DNA of 64,000 nucleotides, from contig JAJDXR010000068.1 of NCBI GenBank assembly GCA_022823165.1, positions 1 through 64,000 on the forward strand, given 5' to 3'. How positions within the stretch are numbered: the first letter of the stretch is position 1; every line of letters starts with the position of its first letter. Shown here piece by piece: positions 42,072 through 50,200 of the stretch. The position numbers and the translations under genes were made by a program. This DNA comes from Anaerolineae bacterium (GTDB taxonomy: Bacteria > Chloroflexota > Anaerolineae > Aggregatilineales > Phototrophicaceae). The notes beneath the pieces are model-generated. The model was not told where the DNA came from, did not search any database, and saw nothing but the letters and a program-made list of their open reading frames with translations.

Positions 42072-43073
42072 CTACAACTGGTGGAAGCCGTAACCGTCTT
42101 CCAGCCTGTTGGCAGTGCTCATGAGCTTGCCGTCGAGATAGATATCCGGATTCGCCATCATGATGTCGGCGTGGTAGGGGCTATAGCCCACGGTGCCGCC
42201 AAACTTGGGATCTTGATAACCGAAGCCAAAATCAACCGAGGCCAGTACCCGCTCGTCTTCCATCAAATGGCCCGAGATGCCCGCTTTGGGGTTGAGGCCG
42301 ATGCTGAAATGGCAAATCTTGTAAATGACATCGTCGTTGCGCGTCTCCAGCCAGGTACGCATGGCGTCGCCTTCGCCACCGCCGACGACCTCGGTAATCA
42401 CGCCGTCAACCACGATGAGTTGATAATGGTTGTGCACCAGGCCGCTGACATTGTCGCTGGCGTCAACCACGATCGTACCGTTGATGCTCTCTTCCAGCGG
42501 CGCGATCGACACCTGCGCCCCCGGATAGAAGTCGACCTCGCCATCGTAGGTGAGCGCGCCGTCGCTGACCAAACTCGGGCGCCCGCCCATCTTGAAGCTG
42601 ATGTCCGTGCCATAGGGCGATGTCACACGGCATTCATCGGTCTCTTGCCACAGCTTGGCGATGATATCGGCGTTTTCAAACATCTTGTCCAGATCAACTT
42701 CCAGCAGCGCGGCGATGCAATAATCTTCGATGCCTTCGACCACGCCGGAAAGATGGCGCGTCCCGTTGCGGCGCGCTTCCTGCATGGCTGGCGCGCGTAC
42801 AATGCCGCCGCAGAGCGAGAGCACATACTTGCTGTTCAGGATGGCGTTGGAGACCACCGGACCCGGGTCGCTGACTGTGCCTTCTTCGTACCAGTCCTTA
42901 ATAATCAAGGTGGTTTTCGCGCCGGAGCGAATGCCCGCCGTAAGCAGCGCCTCTGCCAGGTTGCGATCGTTCTTGGGGTCGGCGATGATCAGGAAGGGCT
43001 CGCCCACCCCCGGATTGACCAGGCGATTGACCGAAATATCGGCGAATTGGTCCCAGAATAAATGTGAACGCAT
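42072..43073 (-). CDS. Aminopeptidase M29-like / NicX-like protein
   Basis: 333 residues related to the thermophilic (M29) aminopeptidases and the 2,5-dihydroxypyridine 5,6-dioxygenase NicX, which share a fold. Supporting segments are DPKNDRNLAEALLTAGIRSGAK, DECRVTSPYGTDISFKMGGRPS and YKICHFSIGLNPKAGISGHLMEDERVLASVDFGFG, with Glu, His and Asp residues in the C-terminal metal region. It is the last gene after a dipeptide-type importer (110 bases), which favours processing of an imported peptide-like compound; ring opening is an alternative. AGGAG precedes the ATG. Confidence 0.7.
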   Translation of the reverse strand: MRSHLFWDQFADISVNRLVNPGVGEPFLIIADPKNDRNLAEALLTAGIRSGAKTTLIIKDWYEEGTVSDPGPVVSNAILNSKYVLSLCGGIVRAPAMQEARRNGTRHLSGVVEGIEDYCIAALLEVDLDKMFENADIIAKLWQETDECRVTSPYGTDISFKMGGRPSLVSDGALTYDGEVDFYPGAQVSIAPLEESINGTIVVDASDNVSGLVHNHYQLIVVDGVITEVVGGGEGDAMRTWLETRNDDVIYKICHFSIGLNPKAGISGHLMEDERVLASVDFGFGYQDPKFGGTVGYSPYHADIMMANPDIYLDGKLMSTANRLEDGYGFHQL

Positions 43074-43182
43074 GATGAATCTCCTTTATTGGATAGACGA
43101 TTGGATAGACGATATTCAAGACTGCTTTCAAGCAAATTCGGCTAATCAGCATGCGGTAATGGATGTCATCCTTTCCCCCGCA

Positions 43183-44100
43183 TCAACGCCGCCCGACATT
43201 GCTGGGGTCAAGCCAGTCTCTCACCAGCTCGCCCAGCAGATTGAAGCCAACCACGAACATAAATAAAGCCAGGCCGGGGAAGGTCGACGCCCACCACTGG
43301 TCCAGCAGATAGTCGCGCCCTTCGGCCACCATGCGCCCCCACTCGGGCGTGGGCGGCTCAATGCCCAGGCCCAGAAAGCTCAGGCCGGCGGTGGCCAGGG
43401 CCACGAAGCCCACGTCAATCGTGATATTGACAATGATGGGATCGAAGCCGTTGCGGATGATATGCCGCGTGACGATGCGAAAATGGCTCGCGCCCAGGGC
43501 CTGCGCCGCCAGCACATATTCTTCGTTCTTGACGCTCAGCACCTGCGCGCGCACCAGCCGCGCATACGATGGCCACCAGGAAAAACCGACGGCAAGCATC
43601 GTCTGGAACAAGCCGCGGCCCAGGGCGGCGTTGAGGGCGATGGCCAGCACCAGCGATGGGAAGGCCATCCAGACATCGGTCATGCGCATGAGAATGCTGT
43701 CGACCCGGCCGCCCATATATGCCGCCGTCGAGCCCACCAGAAAACCCAGGCCGGTGGCGATGCTCAGCACGACGAAGACCACCCAGATGGTCGTGCGCGC
43801 GGCGTAAACCACGCGCGAGAAGATGTCCACGCCCATGTGATCCGTTCCGAAGGGATGCTCGGCCGATGGGAAGAGGAATTTGTTGCGCAGGTTGAGCAGG
43901 GTGGCGCTCTGCGAGGTGAAGAGCTCCGGCGCCAGCACCATGACAATCAGCAGCGCCAGAATCAGCAAGCCCAGGATCGACAGCGGGTTATGCCGCACCG
44001 CAAAGGCGAAGCGACTGCTTTTGAAGCGCTGCCAGGCTCCGACATCCTTCCGCAAGTCGAGGGCTGACCAATCCGTTGACACTTGCGATTCTGCGCTCAT
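43183..44100 (-). CDS. Dipeptide/oligopeptide ABC permease (DppC type)
   Basis: 305 residues with an N-terminal cytoplasmic segment, a first helix (LSILGLLILALLIVMVLAPE) and five further helices. The loop HPFGTDHMGVDIFSRVVYAARTT is the DppC/OppC N-terminal signature and VLAAQALGASHFRIVTRHIIRN is the EAA-type loop. It starts nine bases after the DppB-type gene. DppD/DppF-type ATPase genes are not present in this window. Confidence 0.9.
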   Translation of the reverse strand: MSAESQVSTDWSALDLRKDVGAWQRFKSSRFAFAVRHNPLSILGLLILALLIVMVLAPELFTSQSATLLNLRNKFLFPSAEHPFGTDHMGVDIFSRVVYAARTTIWVVFVVLSIATGLGFLVGSTAAYMGGRVDSILMRMTDVWMAFPSLVLAIALNAALGRGLFQTMLAVGFSWWPSYARLVRAQVLSVKNEEYVLAAQALGASHFRIVTRHIIRNGFDPIIVNITIDVGFVALATAGLSFLGLGIEPPTPEWGRMVAEGRDYLLDQWWASTFPGLALFMFVVGFNLLGELVRDWLDPSNVGRR

Positions 44101-44108
44101 AGCTCGTT

Positions 44109-45116
44109 CTAGCTGTAATGGATACGCGGATCGAGAAGGGGATAGAGCAGGTCAATGACCAGGTTAACCAGCATAAAGGTCAAGCTGGCCGTTAGCGTAA
44201 CGCCCATGATGACCGTGATGTCGTTGCGGAAAATGCCGATCCAGGCGTAGGTGCCCAGCCCGCCCCAGGAAAAGATAATCTCGATCAAAAGCGCGCCGTT
44301 AAGCATAAAGGCCACGTAGAGGCCCAGCACTGTGACCACCGGCAGCAGGGCGTTGCGCAGCACATGCGCCCACAAGACCTTGCGCGAGGACAGGCCTTTG
44401 GCGTGCGCCGTACGCACATAATCGCGGTGAATCACGCTCGACATGGCGGAATTGGTCGTGCGCGCCATCGCGCCGATCTGCCCCAGGCTCAGCGTGAAGG
44501 CCGGCAAAATTAAGTGGTGAAGCGCGTCTCTAAACGTGTCCCACTGCCCGGCCAGCACCGAGTCGATCAGGTACATATTGGTCACGCTGGGCGGCGCCGG
44601 CAAGGTCAAGCTGAGGCGGCCCGCCAGCGGCATAATATCCAGCCGCCCGGCGAAAACCAACTGGAATACCAGCCCGGCCCAAAAGACCGGGATGCCCACG
44701 CCAATCAGCGAGCCGGTGATGATGGTTGACTTCAGCCAGCGCGACTTGGTCGAGCCGGCCAGGATGCCCAGGGGCACGCCGACCGTGAGCGTGAAGCAGA
44801 ACGCCACGATCGTCAACTCCAGCGTGGCCGGCAAGAAATCGCCCAGCTCTTTCAAGACTGGCTGACGCGAGGTGATCGACAAGCCCAAATCGCCCGACAG
44901 CAGCCGCTGCATATATTTGATGTACTGGATATGCAGCGGCTGATCCAGGCCGAGCAATTCGCGCGTTTTCGCGATCTGTTCTTTGGTGGCGAACTGGCCC
45001 GCCCTCGAGATCGCTGGATCCCCGGGCAGCATGTTGGATATGAAAAAGGTAACAAAGGTCACCGCGATCAGGACCCAGAGCGCCTGATACAAGCGGCGCA
45101 ACACATAATCACCCAA
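44109..45116 (-). CDS. Dipeptide/oligopeptide ABC permease (DppB type)
   Basis: 335 residues, six helices. The N-terminus MGDYVLRRLYQALWVLIAV with LPGDPA and the long periplasmic loop ending in ITSRQPV are typical of DppB/OppB; the EAA-type loop is YVRTAHAKGLSSRKVLWAHVLRNAL. The start is a TTG at 45116 with GAGGTGA six bases upstream. It lies between the binding-protein gene (71 bases) and the DppC-type gene, completing the membrane part of a family-5 importer. Confidence 0.9.
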   Translation of the reverse strand: MGDYVLRRLYQALWVLIAVTFVTFFISNMLPGDPAISRAGQFATKEQIAKTRELLGLDQPLHIQYIKYMQRLLSGDLGLSITSRQPVLKELGDFLPATLELTIVAFCFTLTVGVPLGILAGSTKSRWLKSTIITGSLIGVGIPVFWAGLVFQLVFAGRLDIMPLAGRLSLTLPAPPSVTNMYLIDSVLAGQWDTFRDALHHLILPAFTLSLGQIGAMARTTNSAMSSVIHRDYVRTAHAKGLSSRKVLWAHVLRNALLPVVTVLGLYVAFMLNGALLIEIIFSWGGLGTYAWIGIFRNDITVIMGVTLTASLTFMLVNLVIDLLYPLLDPRIHYS

Positions 45117-45187
45117 GGCTGGTCACCTCACAGATGGCGCGAGCCGAGCCACCGGCCCGGCTCGCGCGGATGCTGACGATTTAGCGC

Positions 45188-46783
45188 CTACATATCGTCA
45201 AAGTAGATCTGGTAGACATTCTGCGTATAGCTATGCGGCGGCGACCACTGATAACCCATGACGTTGGCGTGCGACGCCGAAAGCGCCATGCCTACCGCAA
45301 CGTTGACGTAGGGCATTTCCGCATCCCAGATCGCCTGCGCCTGCTTGTAAAGTTCGCAGCGCGCTTCGGGATCCAGCTCGGTCTTGCCCGCCGCTATCAA
45401 GGCGTCGTTTTCTTCATTGCTGAACCAGGAGAAGTTGACGCCGCCGCCACCCGCCTGGTCAGACGCGCCCAAGCGGCCGAAGAATTGATCGGGATCGGGC
45501 AGCGAGGGGAACATCCAGACCGTGCCGACATCGGGAACAGTCTCCGCTTGTGAGTATGCCTGGACTTTAGCCGGCCACTCGATTGCCTGCGGCCGAATGG
45601 TAATGCCCAGTTGGGCCGCGCCCGCCTGCATGATCTGCATGGCCGCGGTTTCTTCCGGCGAAGTACCTTGATAGACCATGGTCAATTCGAAGCCGCCGTC
45701 GGCATAGCCGGCCTCAGCCATCAGCGCCTGCGCCGCCTCAACATCCATGTAAGACTCCGGCACGGAAGCGTCAAAGCAGACGATACCCGGCGGCAGCACG
45801 CCTTTCGCGATGGCCGCATAGCCGTTGCGCGCCAGCTCGACATGGCCCTCGTAGTCGTAAACCAGCGACAAAGCCTTACGCACGCGGGCATCGGAGAGGA
45901 TCGGGTGGCGGGTGTTCATGGCGAAGTAGAGCTGGTTGAGCGTGGGATCGGTGTTGATGGTGTATTCCCCGCTCTCGCCGAGCGCGTCCAGCGTCTCCGG
46001 GCTGCCGACCTGAATCCAGTGGGCATCGCCGTTTTCCAGCGCCAGGCGGCGTGTGCTTTCTTCCTTCATCACGACGAAGATGGCGCGGTCGACATGAGGC
46101 CCGTCCCAGCCCTTGAAGTAATCGGGGAAAGCTTCAATGGTGAATTCCTGCTCGGGCGTGAAGGAGGTCAAGACGTAGGGCCCGCTGCCGGCATCGTTGT
46201 TCTGCAGCCAGGTCTGGCCCCAGTCGTCATCGACGGTATTGGCTTGCACCAATTCGGAGTTCAGGATGTACAGGCGCGAGATCGCGCCCAGGAAGCCGGG
46301 GAAGGGCGCCGCAAGATTGATCTTCACGGTGTGAGAGTCGATGACTTCCGCGCCGGTGACGATACCCAGGCTGCGCGCCACGCCGATATTCACCGCGATC
46401 AGGCGGTCAACCGTGTAGGCCACATCTTCGGCCTGGACTTCGCTGCCGTCGTGGAACATCACGCCGGGTTTCAGCGTGAAGGTGTAGCTCATTCCGTCTT
46501 CAGCCTGTTCGTAACTTTCAGCCAGCTCCAACTCCCACTCGGTGACGCCGGGCAGGTACTGCAGCAAGGTGTTGTAGAGATTGATCGAAGGCGTATCCAC
46601 GCGACTGTCGGAAGCGGCCAGGGGATCAAAAGTCGGCGGCGAACCCGCCAGCGCGATCACCAGCGTACTCATGTCCTGCGCGACAACCGCGAAGCCGCCG
46701 CCCACCAGCGACGCGATAAAGAGCAGGGCGATGCTCAAAGATATCAAGCGATTCTTCTTTTGGGTAAACACGGGGGTAAACAT
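45188..46783 (-). CDS. Family 5 ABC transporter substrate-binding protein (peptide-type)
   Basis: 531 residues from the ATG at 46783. A basic N-terminus and a hydrophobic stretch (LISLSIALLFIASLVGGGFAVVAQ) form a signal peptide. Then come family-5 solute-binding protein blocks: SPPTFDPLAASDSRV, YEQAEDGMSYTFTLKPGVMFHDGSEV, and DARVRKALSLVYDYEGHVELA, the usual anchors of DppA/OppA/NikA proteins. AAAGGA lies upstream. The gene leads an operon with DppB- and DppC-type permeases and the M29/NicX-like gene. Peptidase genes in the neighbourhood favour peptides or N-acyl amino acids as cargo. Confidence 0.9.
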   Translation of the reverse strand: MFTPVFTQKKNRLISLSIALLFIASLVGGGFAVVAQDMSTLVIALAGSPPTFDPLAASDSRVDTPSINLYNTLLQYLPGVTEWELELAESYEQAEDGMSYTFTLKPGVMFHDGSEVQAEDVAYTVDRLIAVNIGVARSLGIVTGAEVIDSHTVKINLAAPFPGFLGAISRLYILNSELVQANTVDDDWGQTWLQNNDAGSGPYVLTSFTPEQEFTIEAFPDYFKGWDGPHVDRAIFVVMKEESTRRLALENGDAHWIQVGSPETLDALGESGEYTINTDPTLNQLYFAMNTRHPILSDARVRKALSLVYDYEGHVELARNGYAAIAKGVLPPGIVCFDASVPESYMDVEAAQALMAEAGYADGGFELTMVYQGTSPEETAAMQIMQAGAAQLGITIRPQAIEWPAKVQAYSQAETVPDVGTVWMFPSLPDPDQFFGRLGASDQAGGGGVNFSWFSNEENDALIAAGKTELDPEARCELYKQAQAIWDAEMPYVNVAVGMALSASHANVMGYQWSPPHSYTQNVYQIYFDDM

Positions 46784-46923
46784 GGAAATGCTATCCTTTC
46801 TTTCAGTGGGTGTCTGCCAATATAACGGGAGCCGCCGGCTCATACGGCGCCGACCCTGCTCCAGGTGTTAAGCCTCCTTTCACACGACATTTCAAAGGTT
46901 TATTAGCTGCCCAATGCGAACAA

Positions 46924-48231
46924 CTAGCCACACCAATCGGCCACGATATTCGCGACCACCTCGACCATGTTGATGAAGTCGTCGGCGCTGACCCATTCAT
47001 CTGTGCCGCCGCTTTGGGTGTTGTCGCCAGACAAGGGACCGAAGCCTAATGCCGGAATGCCCCTGAAATGATTGGGAGCGCGGATCTCGCTGCCGGCGTG
47101 CAATGACTGTACGCTGGGCGCGACGCCCTTCACGCGCTGAATGGCGCCGGCCACGGTGCGGAAGATGTCGCTGTCTTCCGCGACTTCGACGCCGCTTGTG
47201 CCTTGCAGCCACTTGACTTGCGCCGGATGGTCGCGCAGCCAGGGGTCGGCATCCGACGCTTGCCGCACGGTGGCTTCGACTTCGCGCTGAACTTCGGCGA
47301 TGTCTTCGCCCGGCGGAAATGTAACCGCGCCCGTCATAACGGCATTGGCCGCCACACGACTCGGTCGCTCGGCATTGCCGGCTGCGATATGCGAAATGTG
47401 CAAATTGGTCGCACGGCCGATGTCGGCGTAGGCCGGGTGCTGAACGCGCAGCGCTCGCGCCTCCGCCAACTCCGCCAGCGCCCGGTACACCAGCCAGGCT
47501 TTGTCAATCGGATTGGTAGCCAGGTGGTAGAAGGGCGTGTGCGTCGGCTCGGATGTATCGGGCGGCTGACCGCTGACTGTGATGCGAAAGGTCATCAAGC
47601 CCGACGCCCGCGCCTTGATGTCGCTCAGCCCGGCGCCGGATTCGGCCGGGTGCAGGTAGATGGCGGCATCGGCTTGATAACCCCGCTCCAGCACGGCATA
47701 GATGCCTTGCGCCCGCCGCTTGCTGACGGCGCTGGCGCAGATGACATCCCCCGCCAGTTGCAGGTCGGCGGCTCGCACGGCGTCGAGCGCGCAGATCATC
47801 GCCGCGACGCCGCTGAGATCATCGGCGATGCCCCAGCCGTAAATGCGGTCGTCTTCGATCTCGCCGGCGAAGGGGTCATGCCGCCACTGCGCCGTGTCAG
47901 CCACGGGTTCGCTGTCGGGATGGGCGAATGCCAGCAGACTGCGTCCGTCGCCCGCGCCCGGCAATACCGCGACCACGCTAAGGCGCTCGGGCTGCGGCTC
48001 TGCGGCTTCCGCGCCGAAATCGGCCGCCAGCACAAAACGATTGGGCGCGCTCTTGATGCTTTCGACTTGGCAGCCCAAGCCCTCAAATCGCTGCGCAATG
48101 GCGCGCTGCAGCGCCTCTTCGCCATTAGCCGACACAGCCAGCAACTCCCGCAGCCAGGCGATGTAGACGCCGCGCTTTGTCGTGATGAGCGATTGCAGAC
48201 CGGGCTTGCGGAGGCTGGCTGCTGAAGTCAT
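46924..48231 (-). CDS. M20-family peptidase homologue with altered catalytic motif
   Basis: About 435 residues of the M20 metallopeptidase/deacylase fold (ArgE, DapE, CPDG2 relatives). The first metal residues are visible: His104 in FAHPDSEPV and Asp137 in YGWGIADDLSG. The Glu-Glu pair expected about 30-35 residues later appears as V-S-K-R-R in ICASAVSKRRAQGIY, and the final metal His near GTDEWVS is a Thr. Lack of these residues argues against normal peptidase activity. The lid domain (SGQPPDTSEPTHTPFYHLATNPID) is present. Start uncertain: ATG at 48231 or GTG at 48276. It is isolated by a long repeat-rich gap upstream. Confidence 0.7.
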   Translation of the reverse strand: MTSAASLRKPGLQSLITTKRGVYIAWLRELLAVSANGEEALQRAIAQRFEGLGCQVESIKSAPNRFVLAADFGAEAAEPQPERLSVVAVLPGAGDGRSLLAFAHPDSEPVADTAQWRHDPFAGEIEDDRIYGWGIADDLSGVAAMICALDAVRAADLQLAGDVICASAVSKRRAQGIYAVLERGYQADAAIYLHPAESGAGLSDIKARASGLMTFRITVSGQPPDTSEPTHTPFYHLATNPIDKAWLVYRALAELAEARALRVQHPAYADIGRATNLHISHIAAGNAERPSRVAANAVMTGAVTFPPGEDIAEVQREVEATVRQASDADPWLRDHPAQVKWLQGTSGVEVAEDSDIFRTVAGAIQRVKGVAPSVQSLHAGSEIRAPNHFRGIPALGFGPLSGDNTQSGGTDEWVSADDFINMVEVVANIVADWCG

Positions 48232-48576
48232 TGAAAAATTCTGTACTCCCAAACTCGCTAACGAGCTTGTTTTCACTCAATGACGCGCCAAATGCCTGGC
48301 CGATAGTCAAGAAATACACAGGTGCTCATACGATCGCGCTGGCGCTAACCATACTATGTATTTGGGCAGTCGATTTAAGGAGAATCGATGCTTATTCGCG
48401 GCGGATCAACTACTGAAGGAGAGTATATCGCTCAGGTTTCAGCATGTCAAAAAATGCGCGCGACCGGGTGTGCCTACCTTGGTGGATATTCCCTGAATTC
48501 CGAGCTTGGCACAGGTTAATTCACCACAGAGGGCACAGAAGTAGTTCCTAGTAAGTCCTGCAACAAAATGAAGTTC

Positions 48577-48602
48577 GTAGGGGCGGCTCGCTGAGCCGCC
48601 CG
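48577..48602. repeat. Family A palindrome, GGCGGCTC variant
   Basis: GTAGGGGCGGCTCGCTGAGC followed by CGCCCG; GGCGGCTC pairs with GAGCCGCC. Confidence 0.55.
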
Positions 48603-48648
48603 TCGGAAAAGCTCCCTGCCCACCGATGTTGCTCAAGCGGCGATTATC

Positions 48649-48695
48649 GGGCGTTTCAACGCTGCGCGTAGACACAGCAGGTCAAACGCCCCTAC
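48649..48695. repeat. Family A-like palindrome interrupted by a GCGTAGACAC cassette
   Basis: Outer arms GGGCGTTT and AAACGCCC, the latter followed by CTAC, enclose about 25 bases including GCGTAGACAC at 48666-48675. The same arrangement is seen at 51258-51305. Confidence 0.55.
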
Positions 48696-48764
48696 AGTTT
48701 TCGATTATTTTGTGTTTGTCCATGTTTCATCGACTCTGTTGCACGACTTACTTGCGTTTACTGA

Positions 48765-48789
48765 GGGGCGCGTAGACACTGCCCGCCGG
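48765..48789. repeat. GCGTAGACAC cassette
   Basis: GGGGCGCGTAGACACTGCCC followed by GCCGG. It is nearly identical to 59379-59403 (GGGGCGCGTAGACACTGCCC then TTCGG). Confidence 0.55.
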
Positions 48790-48975
48790 TACAGAGTTTT
48801 TCTTTGGGTCGAAGGGAAACCGCATCCACTATAATAGACACTCCCGCGCGAGCCGCAGATGGTTATCGGATGTGGTTGAGATTTTGTTGAGCCGAGCTGC
48901 TGCTAATCGCAAAGGCGCTACCGGGCGCCGATCACGATCTGGCGCATACAAATATTGAAACACCGGGTTCACTGT

Positions 48976-49004
48976 GTAGGGGCGAGCCACCGGCTCGCCC
49001 CTAC
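48976..49004. repeat. Family A palindrome, full length
   Basis: GTAGGGGCGAGCC at the left and GGCTCGCCCCTAC at the right are exact inverted copies around a three-base loop. This is the best-preserved unit in the window. Confidence 0.7.
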
Positions 49005-49053
49005 GATATTCGATGTGAATGCAAGTGGGGATACAGCGGGCTGCGCATACAGC

Positions 49054-50037
49054 CTAGCCGACAGCGACTTCCTCGACCAGGTCGCCTACAATGGCGAGTA
49101 TGGCGCCTTCGAGGGGCACGGGCCAGGACGCGCCGGCATGAACCATGACGCCGCCCCGGGGCGCGCGAATCTCTTCCAGGGTTTCGCCGGAGAAGGGATG
49201 GCGCACGATGCCGAGCACATCGCCGGCCGCGACTTCCTGGCCGCGCAAGCGCTTGTCCATGAAGACAAAGCCGCGCTCGCCGGTCGGCTTGATCACCGAA
49301 TGTTCCCGAATGACGCTGACGGCGTCGACATCGGACTCAAGCTCGCCGTCCAGCATGCCCAGATGGCGCATGGCGTTCAAGACGGCGTTGCGCATGCGCC
49401 CCAGGTCTTGATCACGATAATCACGCAGGCCGGGTCCGCCGCCGATGAAAGCCACCGCCACCGTCTTGCCCTCGCGCGCCGCTGCCTGCGCCATCGACCG
49501 ATTCTCGTCTTCGCCCAGCAGCACCTGCGGCAATCCCAGCGCAACCGCCAGCGCTTTCGAGGCGTCAACATCGCCCTCGTTATTGACGCCGACGAATTGG
49601 TGATAGCTCCACTGCGAGCCGGTGCGGATATCCAGCAGGGCGTCGGCGTCAGCGATGGCCGCCTCGTAGTAAGCGTGGATAAGCTGCTCGCTGATGCTGC
49701 CGTCGGCGGCGCCGCGCCCGACCTGGTTAAGGTGCTTGTCGTCGAAGACGCTCTTGATGCTGGCGAACTCAAAGCCGGAGGTGTTCATCAGCGGCGCCAC
49801 GATCAGCGCGCCGCGGACCCGCGCCGGGTCCAGCTCCGCCACTACATGCGGCAGGATCAGCGAGGGCTCGATTTCCAGGCCGCTGGCGCCGGCTTGCGCG
49901 ACCAGGGTCGGTCCCTCAGCGGCGCCGTTGACGATATGCAGCGGAATATGCGCCGGGAAGCGCCCGTGAGTCTCGCCGGCTTGGAAGAATCCATAGGCTT
50001 TTTCACCGGCTGCCGCTTCTATATTTCCGATTTTCAT
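49054..50037 (-). CDS. Degenerate succinylglutamate desuccinylase/aspartoacylase paralogue
   Basis: 327 residues, homologous along its length to the protein encoded at 50201. In the aspartoacylase family zinc is held by H-x-x-E and a later His. Here the first site reads A-S-G-L-E (Ser52 in place of His, Glu55 kept), and the second, D-I-R, has Arg138 in place of His. The substrate Arg in the S-R-L-F-P-G segment of the paralogue is lost too. All framework regions and the C-terminal GEVLGIVRHPFSGE-like barrel-sandwich strand remain, and the frame is intact, so it is a retained pseudoenzyme rather than a decaying gene. AAGGAG precedes the ATG. Possible role: binding the same ligand or pairing with the intact enzyme. 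Confidence 0.82.
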   Translation of the reverse strand: MKIGNIEAAAGEKAYGFFQAGETHGRFPAHIPLHIVNGAAEGPTLVAQAGASGLEIEPSLILPHVVAELDPARVRGALIVAPLMNTSGFEFASIKSVFDDKHLNQVGRGAADGSISEQLIHAYYEAAIADADALLDIRTGSQWSYHQFVGVNNEGDVDASKALAVALGLPQVLLGEDENRSMAQAAAREGKTVAVAFIGGGPGLRDYRDQDLGRMRNAVLNAMRHLGMLDGELESDVDAVSVIREHSVIKPTGERGFVFMDKRLRGQEVAAGDVLGIVRHPFSGETLEEIRAPRGGVMVHAGASWPVPLEGAILAIVGDLVEEVAVG

Positions 50038-50058
50038 GTTCTTGTTTGCTCCTTAGTC

Positions 50059-50165
50059 GCGGGCGACCCGCCGGGTCGCCCCTACCATTTTCGCGTTTGA
50101 CGGGCGATTCACAGGATCGTCCCAACCGTTTTCGTGTCTGCGGGCGAGCCCAGGCTCGCCCCTGC
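50059..50165. repeat. Three family A palindromes in tandem
   Basis: GCGGGCGACCCGCCGGGTCG at 50059 followed by CCCCTAC, a weaker ACGGGCGATTCACAGGATCG at 50100, and GCGGGCGAGCCCAGGCTCGC at 50140. They fill most of the gap between the two aspartoacylase-like genes, which interrupts what would otherwise be an operon. Confidence 0.6.
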
Positions 50166-50200
50166 ATCGTCATACAAATCTTGGGTAGCAATCAGGCGCG

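Larger units (their letters stand above)
48520..48743. repeat. Family B element, decayed
   Basis: Left end TTCACCACAGAGGGCACAGA; right end is a decayed CGACTCTGTTGCA. Family A palindromes and a GCGTAGACAC cassette are nested inside, which explains the length of about 224 bp. Confidence 0.4.
48277..49053. other. Repeat-rich intergenic region without a supported gene
   Basis: Nearly 780 bases. It contains a decayed family B element (48520-48743), three family A or A-like palindromes (48577, 48649, 48976) and two GCGTAGACAC cassettes (48666, 48770). A 43-codon frame at 48388 with AAGGAG upstream has no family features. Promoters of the M20-like gene probably lie at the left side. Confidence 0.45.

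Noticed and set aside
40956-43061. A very long open plus-strand frame (about 700 codons) opposite the aldo/keto reductase and M29-like genes
   Set aside because: Its sequence is low-complexity, Arg/Gln/Gly-rich and without family motifs, while both minus-strand genes have complete motifs. It is an antisense by-product of GC-rich codon use.
48388-48519. A 43-codon plus-strand frame with AAGGAG upstream
   Set aside because: No composition or motif support and it runs into repeat DNA; too weak to call.
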